Source: Tritrichomonas musculus
Lineage: Eukaryota > Parabasalia > Tritrichomonadida > Tritrichomonadidae
Length of the DNA stretch: 64,000 nucleotides
NCBI GenBank assembly: GCA_039105265.1
Contig: JAPFFF010000002.1
Span: 7,998,001-8,062,000 of the forward strand
Direction of reading: 5' to 3'
Of this stretch, positions 10,560 through 21,720 are shown one piece after another; the first letter of the stretch is position 1; each line of letters begins with the position of its first letter. The notes under the pieces are model-generated. The model ran no database searches, had not been told where the DNA came from, and saw only the letters and a list, made by a program, of their open reading frames with translations. The position numbers and the translations under genes were made by a program.

Positions 10560-11652
10560 ATTGGTAGATTTAGATGATCATAAGTTGGATCACACAGCTA
10601 ATCGTTCATTTAATTCTTGTTGTTCTCTGTTATAATCATCCTCTAATCCTTCAAATGGATTTTGATTGACTGGTGGGACATTTATAGCATACTGACTAAC
10701 TCGACCAAGCAAAGGAACAATATGAAATTCATTGACTCCAATAGCATTAGCTGGTATACGTAAATTGTTTGAATACCACTTCTAAAGATTTGTACAAAGT
10801 TATCATATGAATTAGTGTTTGCATTATCTTTAAATTCACCTACTAAATCTCTTGCAAATTGTTCAAGTTGAGTTTTAACTACCTTTCTTTTCTTTTGTTT
10901 ATCACATTCCGCTTGAGATAGTTGATGACCTGGATCTAATTGTCGCCTAACTCTATCTTGCTATGTTAAACAGTCATATTTCTACCCATTGATTCTTCTA
11001 TATAAGTAAGTACATCATCAAATGCTGGACCAAATACGTTTTTCTAATGAATATCATATGCTGATTGAGATCTTGGATCTTTTGGTGTTGTTCTATAACA
11101 TTGAGGTAAACGTTTAGGATGTGATTCAACAACTGAACCAAGTTGAGGTAATAATTCTGGTCTAGTTACATCATCATATATAAAATTCTAACACCTTTCT
11201 GATCTCTGATGTAATCATCCCTACCATATGTTATAACTGGTAATCCATTTGAGTTCAAATGACGTAATCTTTCATCTTTTCTAGCTTCTCTTGTTGGTAA
11301 AGCTTTGTAATAAGTCAAGCCATCCGCCAATTAAGATTTAGTTGTTGTGTATCCATTAACAATCATTGGATTACCATCTTCATTAACCACAATCACTTCT
11401 GGAATTCCAACAGCGTTTTTTATCAACCATGTTATCAATAGTATCTGGACCATTTGAATCCCTTTAAAGTAAACGCCATTGAGAATATGGATTTGAACCA
11501 TTATGTTTATTAGCAATATTGGCAGCACCTTGTGGAAACATAGTAGAAACCACTCTTTTGATGTTACTTTGTGCAATTCCTAGAGCTTGTAAACCTAAAA
11601 CAACATCAGCTAATTGAGCCATTCCATTTTTAGTTCTTGTTTTTGCAGTCAT
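10560..11652 (-). pseudogene. Decayed coding region of unknown family
   Basis: The minus strand carries protein-like text with a normal amino-acid mix, different from the AT-rich surroundings. It begins at an ATG at 11652 with MTAKTRTKNGMAQLADVV and continues in pieces over about 1.1 kb. The reading is interrupted several times, so this is a broken gene. I recognise no catalytic motif or domain. It may derive from a mobile or virus-like element or from a host gene; its position next to a dead transposase and a worn MITE favours the former. Confidence 0.5.
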
Positions 11653-12071
11653 ACTTTGATTTAAAATTAAAAAATTAATGTAATTAATTTGTTTTACACT
11701 ATGATATTTCCTCTCATCAACTTACTCTCTCAATCACTTCTCATTCAATTGTTTATTCTTCACATTCGATTTTTCACAAAACTTCAAATCTTAACCGAAA
11801 TTCGCATCTCTAAACCATGTGGTGATTTTTGACTTACCCCCTAAAACCTTCAATTTCAAATGATTTCTCAAAGTTCTCATGCATGTATATTCTACCATTC
11901 AAATTTAAATCAAATCTCAATATTATATATGTCAATAATCATTATTTAACTGAGTAACGTTTCAACCAACCGATTTCTTAAGGTCAAAACAACCATATAC
12001 TCCAGAAATTGTGATTGTTGACCGTTGGCCAGAAATCACCATTTCTATATACTACTCATTGATATCATCAT
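11653..12071. other. Intergenic DNA, nothing recognised
   Basis: AT-rich sequence between two decayed coding regions. No supported feature. Confidence 0.5.
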
Positions 12072-13075
12072 TTACAGTTTTAACTTTTGAAAGAATTTGA
12101 AAAAATTATTTTTATCATAGTAGCAAGGAATGTTTCCAAAGAAATGACAATTGAAGATTTCTTTTATGCACAACTCTTTTAATGAGTTCAAATAATCATT
12201 GTTATAGTGTTCTAGTAATAAATATGTATGGATTTTACTGTAGTTTACATAATTTTCTATTTTTTGAAGCATTTCATTCGACAAAATGAACTCATAGAAA
12301 ATTCCCAATATCGACATTTCTCGTTCTCTTATTTCTTTTGCTTAATAAACTTTACAGTTAGATGTGTAATCTCAACAATGAAATTGCTGCTCAATAGATC
12401 AGTGTTAGTGCAAGAGCAGAATTTAATAACTATGGCATCTTTCATGCAAAACTGCATATTTGCTTTCCCATCCCATGTTATCAGTGCAGCTAGATAACAA
12501 AATATCCTCAAATGTCCTAAATTGGTTTCGTTAACATTAAAATCATTCATCAATCCTTTAAAATGCTTAAAAACAAATCTTTCATTTGTGGTGCTATACC
12601 AAACTCAAAGAGTTGTGTGGAGTGTGTGCTGAAACAATGAAAATTGTCATATTGTTTTGTTCAATCATTTTAATTGCAATAGGATTCTCCATGCTCGTAT
12701 GACTATCCATGATCAAAATGGCTGTCTTTTCACTGAACCTTTTATCTAACTTAAGTCTAAACATGGATAATCAATTTAGAAAACATATTGTGAACCAAAA
12801 AATGTATATCTTGTTTATCATCCTTTCAGAATTCTCCATAAATATGCCAAAACTTTATCCATATGCTCTTTCAAGTCATTTAGGAGATTCTTTAAGTTAG
12901 GAAAATCAATGAAAAGAGGTATTTTTTCACCAAGAACATTGCAACAATACTTTAATGTAATGTGTGGTATCGTCAGTTTAATTATTTCCATAGATATTGA
13001 CATATCTTTTGGGATCAATACTTTTTGATGATCAGAATCCTGCAGCATTGTTACATCTGTGCAAAATCACAAGTC
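12072..13075 (-). pseudogene. Broken DDE transposase (pogo/Jerky/DDE_1-like)
   Basis: Read on the minus strand, fragments keep the order expected for a DDE_1 domain. First comes PHITLKYCCNVLGEKIPL (within 12818-13048). Then comes an ILIMDSHTSMENPI block around 12684-12722, carrying the second catalytic Asp in the D-x-H-x-S form. An AH-PHNSL motif follows, then FGIAPQMKDL (about 12580-12600), and a C-terminal helical part (12072-12553). The equivalent of the third acidic residue region reads LFEFG rather than PLD. The fragments lie in different frames with stops between them, so the gene is dead. The N-terminal DNA-binding part is missing. No inverted ends could be defined. The family call rests on motif order and spacing only. 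Confidence 0.55.
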
Positions 13076-13099
13076 AGTTTGGATTGATTTCAATACAGG

Positions 13100-13261
13100 G
13101 AAAAGTTTGTCTGTATAATTCACATTATCTTCAAAGGGGCATGTAATCAAACAGTTCATTTCAAAGTTCTTTGGAATATTCAAATCAAGAAAAGTTTGTC
13201 TGTATAATTCACATTATCTTCAAAGGGGCATGTAATTTTTCTTTGGAATATTCAAATCAAG
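13100..13261. repeat. Tandem duplication (89-bp unit, second copy shortened)
   Basis: A unit starting GAAAAGTTTGTCTGTATAAT at 13100 is repeated from 13189. The second copy has lost an internal stretch after GGGGCATGTAAT and ends near 13261. It adjoins the dead transposase and the worn MITE. Confidence 0.75.
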
Positions 13262-13289
13262 CTTTTTTTATATCAATTGGAGTGGAATA

Positions 13290-13735
13290 ATATTGAAACT
13301 TTTTTATGCTTTATAATCGATTATCAGTTTGTAAACCTGATTTCTATATTCTCAGGAAATCGTAAATCAAATATGAAATGTTATAATATGAAAAATATAG
13401 TAAATTTGATAACGATTATTAGTATCGATCATTATCAGACATTTTTAACTTACTTAAAATAATTAGATTATATTTTTCTCTTTGTAAAATAATATATAAA
13501 TTAGATAAAACATATATTCTCATTTTTTACTATTTATAATTTATTATAAATAAATATATTTGTATTTTTTATTTTTAAAAAATTGAAAACCTTCGAAATT
13601 TTTATTAATAATTAATAATTAATATCTAAATTTTTCTTGATATTTGATATCAAGATCGATTAAATTAATAATTTTGATATCAATATCAAAAAACATATTG
13701 ATAATTGATATCGATTTTCGAGATATAACAAGCCT
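13290..13735 (+). mobile_element. Worn, diverged MITE copy 3 (same family as 1054-1533)
   Basis: The copy keeps recognisable blocks in family order, such as ATAATCGATTATCAGTTTGT and a TGATATCGATTTTCGAGAT stretch. Its right end ATAACAAGCCTA corresponds to the family end ATAACAAGTCTA. The left end is unclear and no 8-bp target duplication was found. It is far more diverged than the other two copies, so it is an older insertion or a related subfamily. Confidence 0.5.
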
Positions 13736-15461
13736 AAAGTGTCACATCCCTTATACAAAACATTGTGTAATACTACAAATAAATAGAAAATCTTTGGCTG
13801 ATTTGTAAGTTTCATCAATATAATATGGCACATAAACTGAGTCTTATTAATGCTCTTATGATTTTTGTTTTCTTCTTTCAAAAATCTATATAAATTTTTT
13901 TGAATACTTTATTTTAAATCTTTCAAATGAAAATATCTGATAGAATCAAAACTTTCTTTGAGCCAATTTATAGGATTAAATATTTTAAAATATTTACAAC
14001 TAAATAATGGAATTTACACGTTTTATCAAAAAAGATACAAAGATAATTTCATAGAAATTCATTTTATTTATGAAAACTCATATTATTTAAAAATGATCAT
14101 TTGCAACACACCAATATAAACTATTTACTTAGATTGAAAAAAATAATTATCCAATTCTATTTTTTATGTTATCTATTAAAAACATATATACTAGAAAAAC
14201 CTTCAATAAAATGTTTAATATCAAGTATATTAAATATTGTTTTATTTATAACTTTCTTTTTCATTCAAACATTCGAATATTTGTTCATTACTTATCGTTC
14301 ATAACGTACGAAAATGATAATAAATGATGAATCCCTCGATTTTTATTAAATTGTAATAATAAAAAACAGAATACATATGCTTCAATGAAAAGTATAAAGT
14401 AAAAAAAACGTTGTTTACTTAAATGGGCCAATGTTATAGATAAATAGTTTTGATACTTTATTAATATTGGATGAATTAAATGAAAATATTCAATTAATTA
14501 TTATTATAAGCACAACTAATTAAATACTTTTCTATTTGTATATGTATTATCAAATAAAAAAAAACTATTTAATTGATCAAATAAGTGGAGAATTCAAATC
14601 AAACCTAATTTTTAATTAGTTAAAACAAATATTTTAACTAAAAAATGAAACATTATTTTTATATAAAAATGTAAATGAATAAAACAATTATAAATTGACA
14701 ATTAAATGATAAGAAATGATTCAACATAAACATTTACAAAAAATTATCTATATTTTTATATTTTTTTTATTTTTATTGTTAACAAGCCGTTTAGAATTTT
14801 TTTTGCAGGACGTTAATTTTTACTGACTTCACCTTTTTAATATTTACTCATAAACACATTTTTTTTGTTGATATAAAATATATTTTTAAAATTAAATTAA
14901 AGCATTAATTAGAAAAATAAGAATTTTAGTCGGAATTCTCTATTTCTTATCGAAATATTAATAGATTTAATTGTTTATATAATTATAACATTGAAAGTTA
15001 ACGTATGCGTTTTATTTGTAAAAGCTAAATATTTCAATTTAAATACGTTTTGCATTCATTTTACTAATTATTTGGAATAGAATACTAAATGCTAAAGAAT
15101 ATACCCAAAAAGAAATATTTGAAATTATTTTTTTATAAAGAAAAACGAATTCATAAAAATGTTAAATGATAAATTCAATTTTTTTTTGAAAACTTAACGA
15201 ATATAAATGATGATATATTTTTTCTTTATTTTTCTCATCTATGAATCTATTGCTTATATTTGCAACAATATTTTGTTAATTTCTGAATAAATAAAAAACG
15301 GAGATCATTGACCTCATAACCGCGATATACGTTTAAACGTTTTTTTTTCTATGAAAAAATATGGACGATAGATGAAATGAGGTGAAATATTTGACTAAAT
15401 ATGTGGTCCGATCCGTTAAGAGTAGAGAGAAAAAAATTAGCTTCATGTTTTAAAAAATCAA
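13736..15461. other. AT-rich intergenic DNA, nothing recognised
   Basis: About 1.7 kb of A/T-dominated sequence with only short chance frames. The last 130 bp before the gene at 15462 are less AT-biased and contain GTTTAAACGTTTTTTT (about 15331), a possible promoter part. Confidence 0.5.
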
Positions 15462-17006
15462 ATGGCTGAAAGTACAACACGACTTAGCAGTTCCTACTTC
15501 CAAGATATGACATTCACCCTCTCCAATGGAGGCATAAGTTATGATTTCAAAGGTGACATCCTTGCAAAGATGTCCAAGAAAGTTGCAAACTTATTAAGAC
15601 AAGGTATCACTCACAAGGAAATTCTCCGCCACCTTGAACCAGATACATTTGAAGCATTCGTTTCTGCATGCAAACTTGAACCATTCAAGGTTACACCAAA
15701 GAATGCACACGAATTGTACTCACTTGCTCAGGAATGGGAAATTCCATCACTCGAAAAATTTGCTAACGAATTCATCCAATCAAAGAAATTAGAAGCACCA
15801 GAACCAGTTGACTATCTCCAAGTCCTTAAGACCAAAGCAGCTGATCGTACTTACACCAATGATGATATTAAGAATGTTTCATCAATCATCAATGATGCAA
15901 TGGAAAGTGAAGACTTCACTGATCTTCCACCTGAAATCATTTTCCAATGCCTTCTTGCAGCTGATCCATATGACATTGATCCAGAAAACCTTCTTAACTT
16001 AACATTAGAACTTTTCGATAAGAAAGCTTCATCTGCTGTTCCAGTAACAACCCTTATTGATTTCGAAAAGATGAATGCTGAACAAAGAAAGAAGTTGATT
16101 CTTAACGAAAAGATGAACACAATGAACTTCACTTATTTCGTTGCCCAATCACTTAGCCACTTCCGAAATCATGAAAAGGACACATCAAGCGCTCTTCAGC
16201 ACCGCGTTGGAATCAAGATTCTTGAATTAGCCGAAAGCGCCGAAAAAGCACGCAAGAAGGGTGAAGAAGACTACAACGAATCACATGTTCCAGACATGGA
16301 AGCTCTCAAACACCAAATTGAAAGACAAGAAGAAGAAATCAAAACATTGAGACAGCAATTGGAAGCAGATAACTCCGCATTCCAAGATGCTGAATCAAAG
16401 AGACAAGAAGAACTTGACGGCTTCACAAATACAGTCAAAGAAATTAACGACCAAGGTGAAGAATCAGGATTATTCGTTATGAACGAAACTGAACAAACAC
16501 AAAAGCTTATTGCAGAACATATTGACACTCTTCGTGATGAATTTGCTAAGAAATTAGAAGAAGCTAGAGCCGAAAATAGTACAGAATGTGATGGCATTCT
16601 TGAACATACCAAAGAACAAGTTCAAGAACAAAGCACACATATCGATGCCATTTCAACTAAGTTTGATGACTTCAAGACAAACATTGATGCTATGGACACA
16701 ATTGTCAAGAGCACAAGATCAACATTGGCTGCTAAGATTGTTCGTGACAAACTTCGTATGGATGAATTCATTCGTGATAATGAAAACAGGTTTGAAATAT
16801 TCAACAACTCAGAAGCTAACTGGGAACTTACACCAGATGATGTTAAAGGAGCTGAAGAGATGATTGATGATTTCGAAGGTGAATTGAACAACCTTTGCCC
16901 AATTCGTGGTAACGCACAAACTAGCCCACCACCATCACCAAGAGCCCAACCAAAGGCTGAAGAAAGCCAAACTGATAGATTCCAACTTGAAGAAGAAGAC
17001 TTCAAT

Positions 17007-17037
<31 letters not shown>

Positions 17038-17072
17038 CTTTAAGTGTCGTTAGTGGCGCTGTACCAAATTAA
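15462..17072 (+). CDS. BTB-like / coiled-coil protein with acidic tail
   Basis: 536 residues. The start MAESTTRLSS follows TCAA directly, matching the short 5' leaders of trichomonads. Residues 1-110 look like a divergent BTB/POZ domain (YFQDMTFTLSNGG, HLEPDTFEAFVSACKLEPF, NAHELYSLAQEWEIPSLEKF), followed by a BACK-like helical region to about 240. Residues about 255-450 are mostly coiled coil with heptads such as MEALKHQIERQEEEIKTL. The C terminus is Pro/Ser-rich and then almost pure Glu (residues about 505-525). Such proteins are numerous in trichomonads and may act as adaptors or cytoskeletal parts. Codon use favours C/G at third positions (ACC, CTC, CGC, AAG) far more than neighbouring genes, which suggests high expression. 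The exact function is unknown. Confidence 0.85.
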
Positions 17073-17321
17073 TGACTCTGATTTTTTAAAGAGCCTTTTA
17101 CTAAATTTTTGAGATTAATTTTATCTTTTTTTTTTCAAACTTTTTCAATTTATTAGAAGATTGATACAAAGTTGCATCAATTTGGTTCAGAGTTGCAACT
17201 CAAATCACTATGTAAGCCACTTACATCATTTTCATTTTTGTAGATAAAAGACATTATTTATTTATTATAGTTTTCCTTTAGTTAACAAACAAATATCAAA
17301 ATAAAAAAATATTTTAAAATT

Positions 17322-20300
17322 CTATTTCGCCTGAAACTGAGGGTGATACTTAATGATAAATTGAGTGAGAGCATCTTCAATTGGCTCATCTTCATTGGCT
17401 TTGATTAATTTCCTAATTGACATTTCCATTCTATCGCTTTTATCCAATTGAGATTTAACCTTTCTCACAACATCACGAAACGCTTCCTCATTCAATTGTT
17501 GATCAACATTTGAAAAAGTTCTAAAAGCACTTATAAAGTATTCTATAAGTTCTCTTTTACTTTTTTCTGATTTTTGTCTCTCTTCTTCAATAATTATTGC
17601 GTATTTAGAATCAATGGACATCATTTGAGCTTTTAATTGAGCCTCACTCAGTTTACGTGATCGCTCAATTGCTTCAATTTTTAAATCATTTGAATGACTT
17701 ATTCGCTCTTTTTCAAATTGAAGATGACTGAGCTCAGTAACAACTTTATCATATTTTTGATGCGATTCAACCAATTTTTCATTCAATTTTTCAATTTGAT
17801 TTTTATGCTCTTCTGTTAATTTTTTCAGTTTGTCAGATAAACTCTGCACAGTCTCGTTGTGCTGATCTTTTTGTGATTCACTTTTTTTAGAAATTTGATT
17901 AATCTTTGACTCATAATCTTCTTGTAATTTTTCAATTTTTTGTTGAAGAAGAGCATTTTCATCATGCGCTTCTTTAGCCGCCTCTTTCCATGTTTGTACG
18001 GATTTGTTGAGCGAATTAACTTGAATTTTTAATTCTTCATTTTCAAATCCAATTTTTGAATTATTAACTACTTCCTTCAAATTATCATCCTTAATATTAT
18101 TTTGAATATAACTATCATCGTCTTCAATAATGGCTATTTTTTGATTCTTTTCATCCTCTTCATGCTGCTTCTTTCGGAGCTCTGGAATTTCTTTTATTTG
18201 ATCAATGAGGCTCTTATTCTGAACTTGTAACTTGTTAATTGTATCTTGTAATCGTTCAATCAATTTTCTGGAATTCTCTTTTGATTTCCGATTCAATTCC
18301 ATTTTTTCAGAATAATCTTTTTCTTTTAAAGTGACGTATTCTTTAAATTGCTTTTTCATAGCCAATCTTTTTCTATGCTCTTGTTCTAACTTTTCAATTA
18401 TTTTAATGTTTGCTTCTTTTGTTTTTCTGTTGTCTTCAATTAATGATTCTAGGTTATCGAATTTTTCCATTTCGAGAAGACGTTTATATTGATCCTTTAG
18501 TTGCAAAAGCTCACGATGATAATCTATTCTTTGACTTATCACGTTTCTTATAAAAGCTGGTACATTTGATTCGGAAATATTTTTATTATCATCATTTGCT
18601 GATGAACACTCTGCTATTGTATCATTGTCCGTTTCACAGGCTGAAATAACATCAGATTTGAATTTTTCAAATTTTTTTTCTGTTTCTTCTTTTTCGTTAC
18701 TTATATTTAATATTTCTTTTTGCGATGAGATATCTTTTTGCTCAATCCATTTATTAAGAACAAAAAAAATGTTTTTAATTCTAGATTCTATAGATAACGA
18801 GTCGTTTTCTGCAAATTCTTTGACAATATCGTTTATATCATCAGGTAATTGGCCAATTGCCCATTTAAACTTAGGTTCAACAGTTATAACCTTTTCCGAC
18901 GCTTTATTATTATCTCCATTAAACAAATCTTCATCTGCGTTTCCATAATTATTATTTGAATCAGTGTATAAAAATGTTTTATTTTGTTTACCTCCAAATC
19001 TTTTTGAATTGATTATCTCATTCATTCCATTCAATAGAATATTTTGCTTTTCGATGATCAATATTAGTTTTTCTTTATTTATTGTTAAATCCGAAATCTC
19101 TTTTTTTTGATTTGTAAAAAGTTTTTCCAAATTTGATAAAGCTTTTTGAGAGTTGTTATATTCAACTTCAAAAAACTTCATTTTAGACTCAAGCTCAGTT
19201 TGTGGAAGGACGTTCTCTGCTTCTTTTTGGTTCAGCTTTTCCTTTAATTCATGATTTACAAGTTCTAATGTTTCAAGCTCTTTTTTCTGCAATATCAAAT
19301 TTGATTGACATTCAGAAAGCTGCTCATTGGTCCATTTCAGTTTATCAGCAATTTGAGCTTTTGATGATTCAATATCGCCCATCTGTTTCCTTAAATCATC
19401 ATATTTCATCTTGATTGCTGCATAATCATTTTGTTGATCAGATAATTTTGAATTTGCATTTAGTAATTGACGCTTTAAATCACCAATCTCTGAATTTTCA
19501 GCTATTTCAACAAGAGAAACTTGACAACTTGCGTTTCGTAATTTTGATTTATTATTATTGTTATTTTTATAAATTGTGGGTTGATTATTGCTAATTTCCG
19601 GAATTTGTTTCTGTTGGTTTAATAACTCGAGTCTTTTGATTTCGTTTGCTTGTTGCCTGATGTGATCATTCAGTTGCTGAATTTGCTCCTCACTGAGCAA
19701 CTTATCATGCTCAAGTTTCTTTGTTAATTTTAAAAAATTAAGATTTAATTCATTTCTCTTTTGCTTTTCCTTTTGGAGTTTGTTTTTTAAAATTTGGATT
19801 ATTTCTTCATTATCATCTTGAGTCAAATTCATATTCTGACTTTCGTTTGTTGAATTTTGGCTTGACCCTTGCTTTAAATATTCAATTAATTCATCTGATG
19901 TTTTGAAAATAGTAGTGAAGTACCCTCCTGAAAGTTTTAATATTTTGGATATTTGATTTTGAAGTGATGATACTTCTGACTGAAAATTATGATTTATCAA
20001 TTCCAAGTTCTTTATTTGCTCTTGAAAACGTGCGGTGTTTTTTTCATTTTCTGATAAAATACTTGATAGTTTGGTTTGTAATTCTGCCACCTCATCTACA
20101 TATACGCGGCTAACTTCGCTTTTAGATTTTATCTTTTCGTTTTTTAAATCTTCATTTGTTTGCATTGCTATTTTTAATCGCTTTGTTAGGTCATCATTAA
20201 TATTCTTTAATTCGTTATTTTGATGCTTAAGCTCACTATTTTCATTATAAAATTCAGTCATATTCGGAACAAAATTAATCGTATCTTGAAATTGTTTTTT

Positions 20301-20414
20301 TAATATGTCCAATTCTTCTTTTAATTGACGATTTTCTTCTGTAATTAAATCGATTTGTAATTTGTTTTCATGAAAATCAGGATTCTCCTTATTTGAGTCG
20401 GCTGAAATTGACAT
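17322..20414 (-). CDS. Long coiled-coil protein
   Basis: 1030 residues from ATG at 20414. Nearly the whole protein is predicted coiled coil from its Leu/Glu/Lys heptads, for example ENRQLKEELDILKKQF near the N terminus and KLTEEHKNQIEKLNEKL near residue 870. The coil is broken by a less regular region around residues 460-620 with Asn-rich and acidic stretches. A short helical region (residues about 940-1030) closes the protein. There is no membrane segment and no motor domain. Its length and shape fit a structural or tethering role at cytoskeleton, centrosome-like structures or Golgi, but homology within coiled coils is not informative and I assign no function. The gene has the host's normal AT-rich codon use. 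Confidence 0.85.
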   Translation of the reverse strand: MSISADSNKENPDFHENKLQIDLITEENRQLKEELDILKKQFQDTINFVPNMTEFYNENSELKHQNNELKNINDDLTKRLKIAMQTNEDLKNEKIKSKSEVSRVYVDEVAELQTKLSSILSENEKNTARFQEQIKNLELINHNFQSEVSSLQNQISKILKLSGGYFTTIFKTSDELIEYLKQGSSQNSTNESQNMNLTQDDNEEIIQILKNKLQKEKQKRNELNLNFLKLTKKLEHDKLLSEEQIQQLNDHIRQQANEIKRLELLNQQKQIPEISNNQPTIYKNNNNNKSKLRNASCQVSLVEIAENSEIGDLKRQLLNANSKLSDQQNDYAAIKMKYDDLRKQMGDIESSKAQIADKLKWTNEQLSECQSNLILQKKELETLELVNHELKEKLNQKEAENVLPQTELESKMKFFEVEYNNSQKALSNLEKLFTNQKKEISDLTINKEKLILIIEKQNILLNGMNEIINSKRFGGKQNKTFLYTDSNNNYGNADEDLFNGDNNKASEKVITVEPKFKWAIGQLPDDINDIVKEFAENDSLSIESRIKNIFFVLNKWIEQKDISSQKEILNISNEKEETEKKFEKFKSDVISACETDNDTIAECSSANDDNKNISESNVPAFIRNVISQRIDYHRELLQLKDQYKRLLEMEKFDNLESLIEDNRKTKEANIKIIEKLEQEHRKRLAMKKQFKEYVTLKEKDYSEKMELNRKSKENSRKLIERLQDTINKLQVQNKSLIDQIKEIPELRKKQHEEDEKNQKIAIIEDDDSYIQNNIKDDNLKEVVNNSKIGFENEELKIQVNSLNKSVQTWKEAAKEAHDENALLQQKIEKLQEDYESKINQISKKSESQKDQHNETVQSLSDKLKKLTEEHKNQIEKLNEKLVESHQKYDKVVTELSHLQFEKERISHSNDLKIEAIERSRKLSEAQLKAQMMSIDSKYAIIIEEERQKSEKSKRELIEYFISAFRTFSNVDQQLNEEAFRDVVRKVKSQLDKSDRMEMSIRKLIKANEDEPIEDALTQFIIKYHPQFQAK

Positions 20415-21080
20415 TTAGGAGACAAAGATTTTCTTTTTAGTTTTTATTTGACCTTTCCTTTCAAAAATTCATGTTTCAGACGTTAAGAATACAATTTTTA
20501 GCGCCAATTTAAAATCACTATTGAAAATTTAATACGCATTTTTTTAATTTAAAAGTATATATATCCTGGAATTTATTTGTAATTTTTATTATATTCTAAT
20601 CTATATGTGTATTTAAATACATATATTTATATAATTTCTAATATTTTAGAATTTTATAAAAATTTTTATATTAAATAATACAAATCAAATCTTTTCTTTT
20701 CAAAATAAAATAAACTATTGAATACTTGAATGATATTTCAAATTTGTAAAAGTAATCATTTCTTAATGAAAGTCATATTAGAATTGTTGATTTTATTTCA
20801 AAACTCTTTCGAAAAAATCTTTTGGATTACATATTGATTAGAAAGTTCAACATTATTATTTTTTCAATTTCTATCAAAAATTATTAGAACAGAAAATTGT
20901 GTAAAGAAAAAAATATTTTTTCAGAAATTTGAATGATTGGAGTTTTTAAATGGTATTCAAACATGGAAATAGTTTTTTTCTCATTTTTGGATATATCTAA
21001 TATATATTTATATTTACAAAAAAGTTTATTTGATATTTGTTTATGAAATTTTGACTATTAATTTTATTTCATTTCACTTA
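20415..21080. other. AT-rich intergenic region between divergent genes
   Basis: The genes at 20414 (minus) and 21081 (plus) are divergent, so both promoters should lie here. TTAACGTCTGAAAC sits about 70 bp upstream of the minus-strand start. TCATTTCACTTA sits directly before the plus-strand ATG and resembles the trichomonad initiator (TCA-pyrimidine-A/T). Nothing else is recognised. Confidence 0.4.
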
Positions 21081-21530
21081 ATGCAACAAGAACAAAGTCA
21101 AATTAGCATAATGAATGATCATATTGATAATTATATCACCAAGAATAAATCTGTGACAACCAGATGGAATAGAATTATTATTTTAGACAAAAATAAACAT
21201 CCAATTAATGATCAGATTTATTATTTAGATCATAAAGCTAGACTTTTGACAAAATTTAAAAGGCAAAAGAGGAGAGATCTTGGAAAAGTGACAGGTAAAA
21301 AAAAGGTTCCTAAAAATTGGAAACAAATAATTGAAAATTTAGATGACGCCGCTTTATCATCATTAAATATATTAAATGAATCAACAGAATTACTTAGTGA
21401 ATCACCATCTAATGTGTTGTCATCTTCCGATCAGGATCACGAAACTCAACAAATCGACTTTTTATCTTTTGATAAACTTATTTCAATTGACTGGCTTCTT
21501 AATCAGCCTACTGCTGTTTCAGCAATTTGA
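21081..21530 (+). CDS. Small protein of unknown function
   Basis: 149 residues. An upstream in-frame extension to 21030 starts only with TTG, so I choose ATG at 21081. It follows TTTCACTTA, a good match to the trichomonad initiator with a very short leader. The first 100 residues are basic (TRWNRIIILDKNKHPI, TKFKRQKRRDLGKVTGKKK). The C-terminal part is Ser/Asp-rich and ends WLLNQPTAVSAI. The basic patch suggests nucleic-acid binding or nuclear location, but I recognise no domain. Downstream genes are convergent. Confidence 0.55.
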   Translation: MQQEQSQISIMNDHIDNYITKNKSVTTRWNRIIILDKNKHPINDQIYYLDHKARLLTKFKRQKRRDLGKVTGKKKVPKNWKQIIENLDDAALSSLNILNESTELLSESPSNVLSSSDQDHETQQIDFLSFDKLISIDWLLNQPTAVSAI

Positions 21531-21720
21531 TGATTTTAAGATAATATATAATGTTTGTAATTCTAAAAAAAAATCTTATACTAGTGACTTTTTTTGCAAA
21601 CTTTTTTGTCAATTAATGTTTAATTAAAAAGGTTGGAAATAACAAAAATAAACATACAAAAAAGAGAAGATCGCGTATAACTATAACATAAAGGCATATA
21701 AATAATAAGCCAAAATAAGA

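Noticed and set aside
12228-12497. 89-codon plus-strand frame
   Set aside because: It is antisense to the dead transposase and has no supporting motif.
14101-14304. 67-codon frame rich in Ile/Leu/Phe
   Set aside because: Chance translation of AT-rich DNA; no start-site word and no domain.
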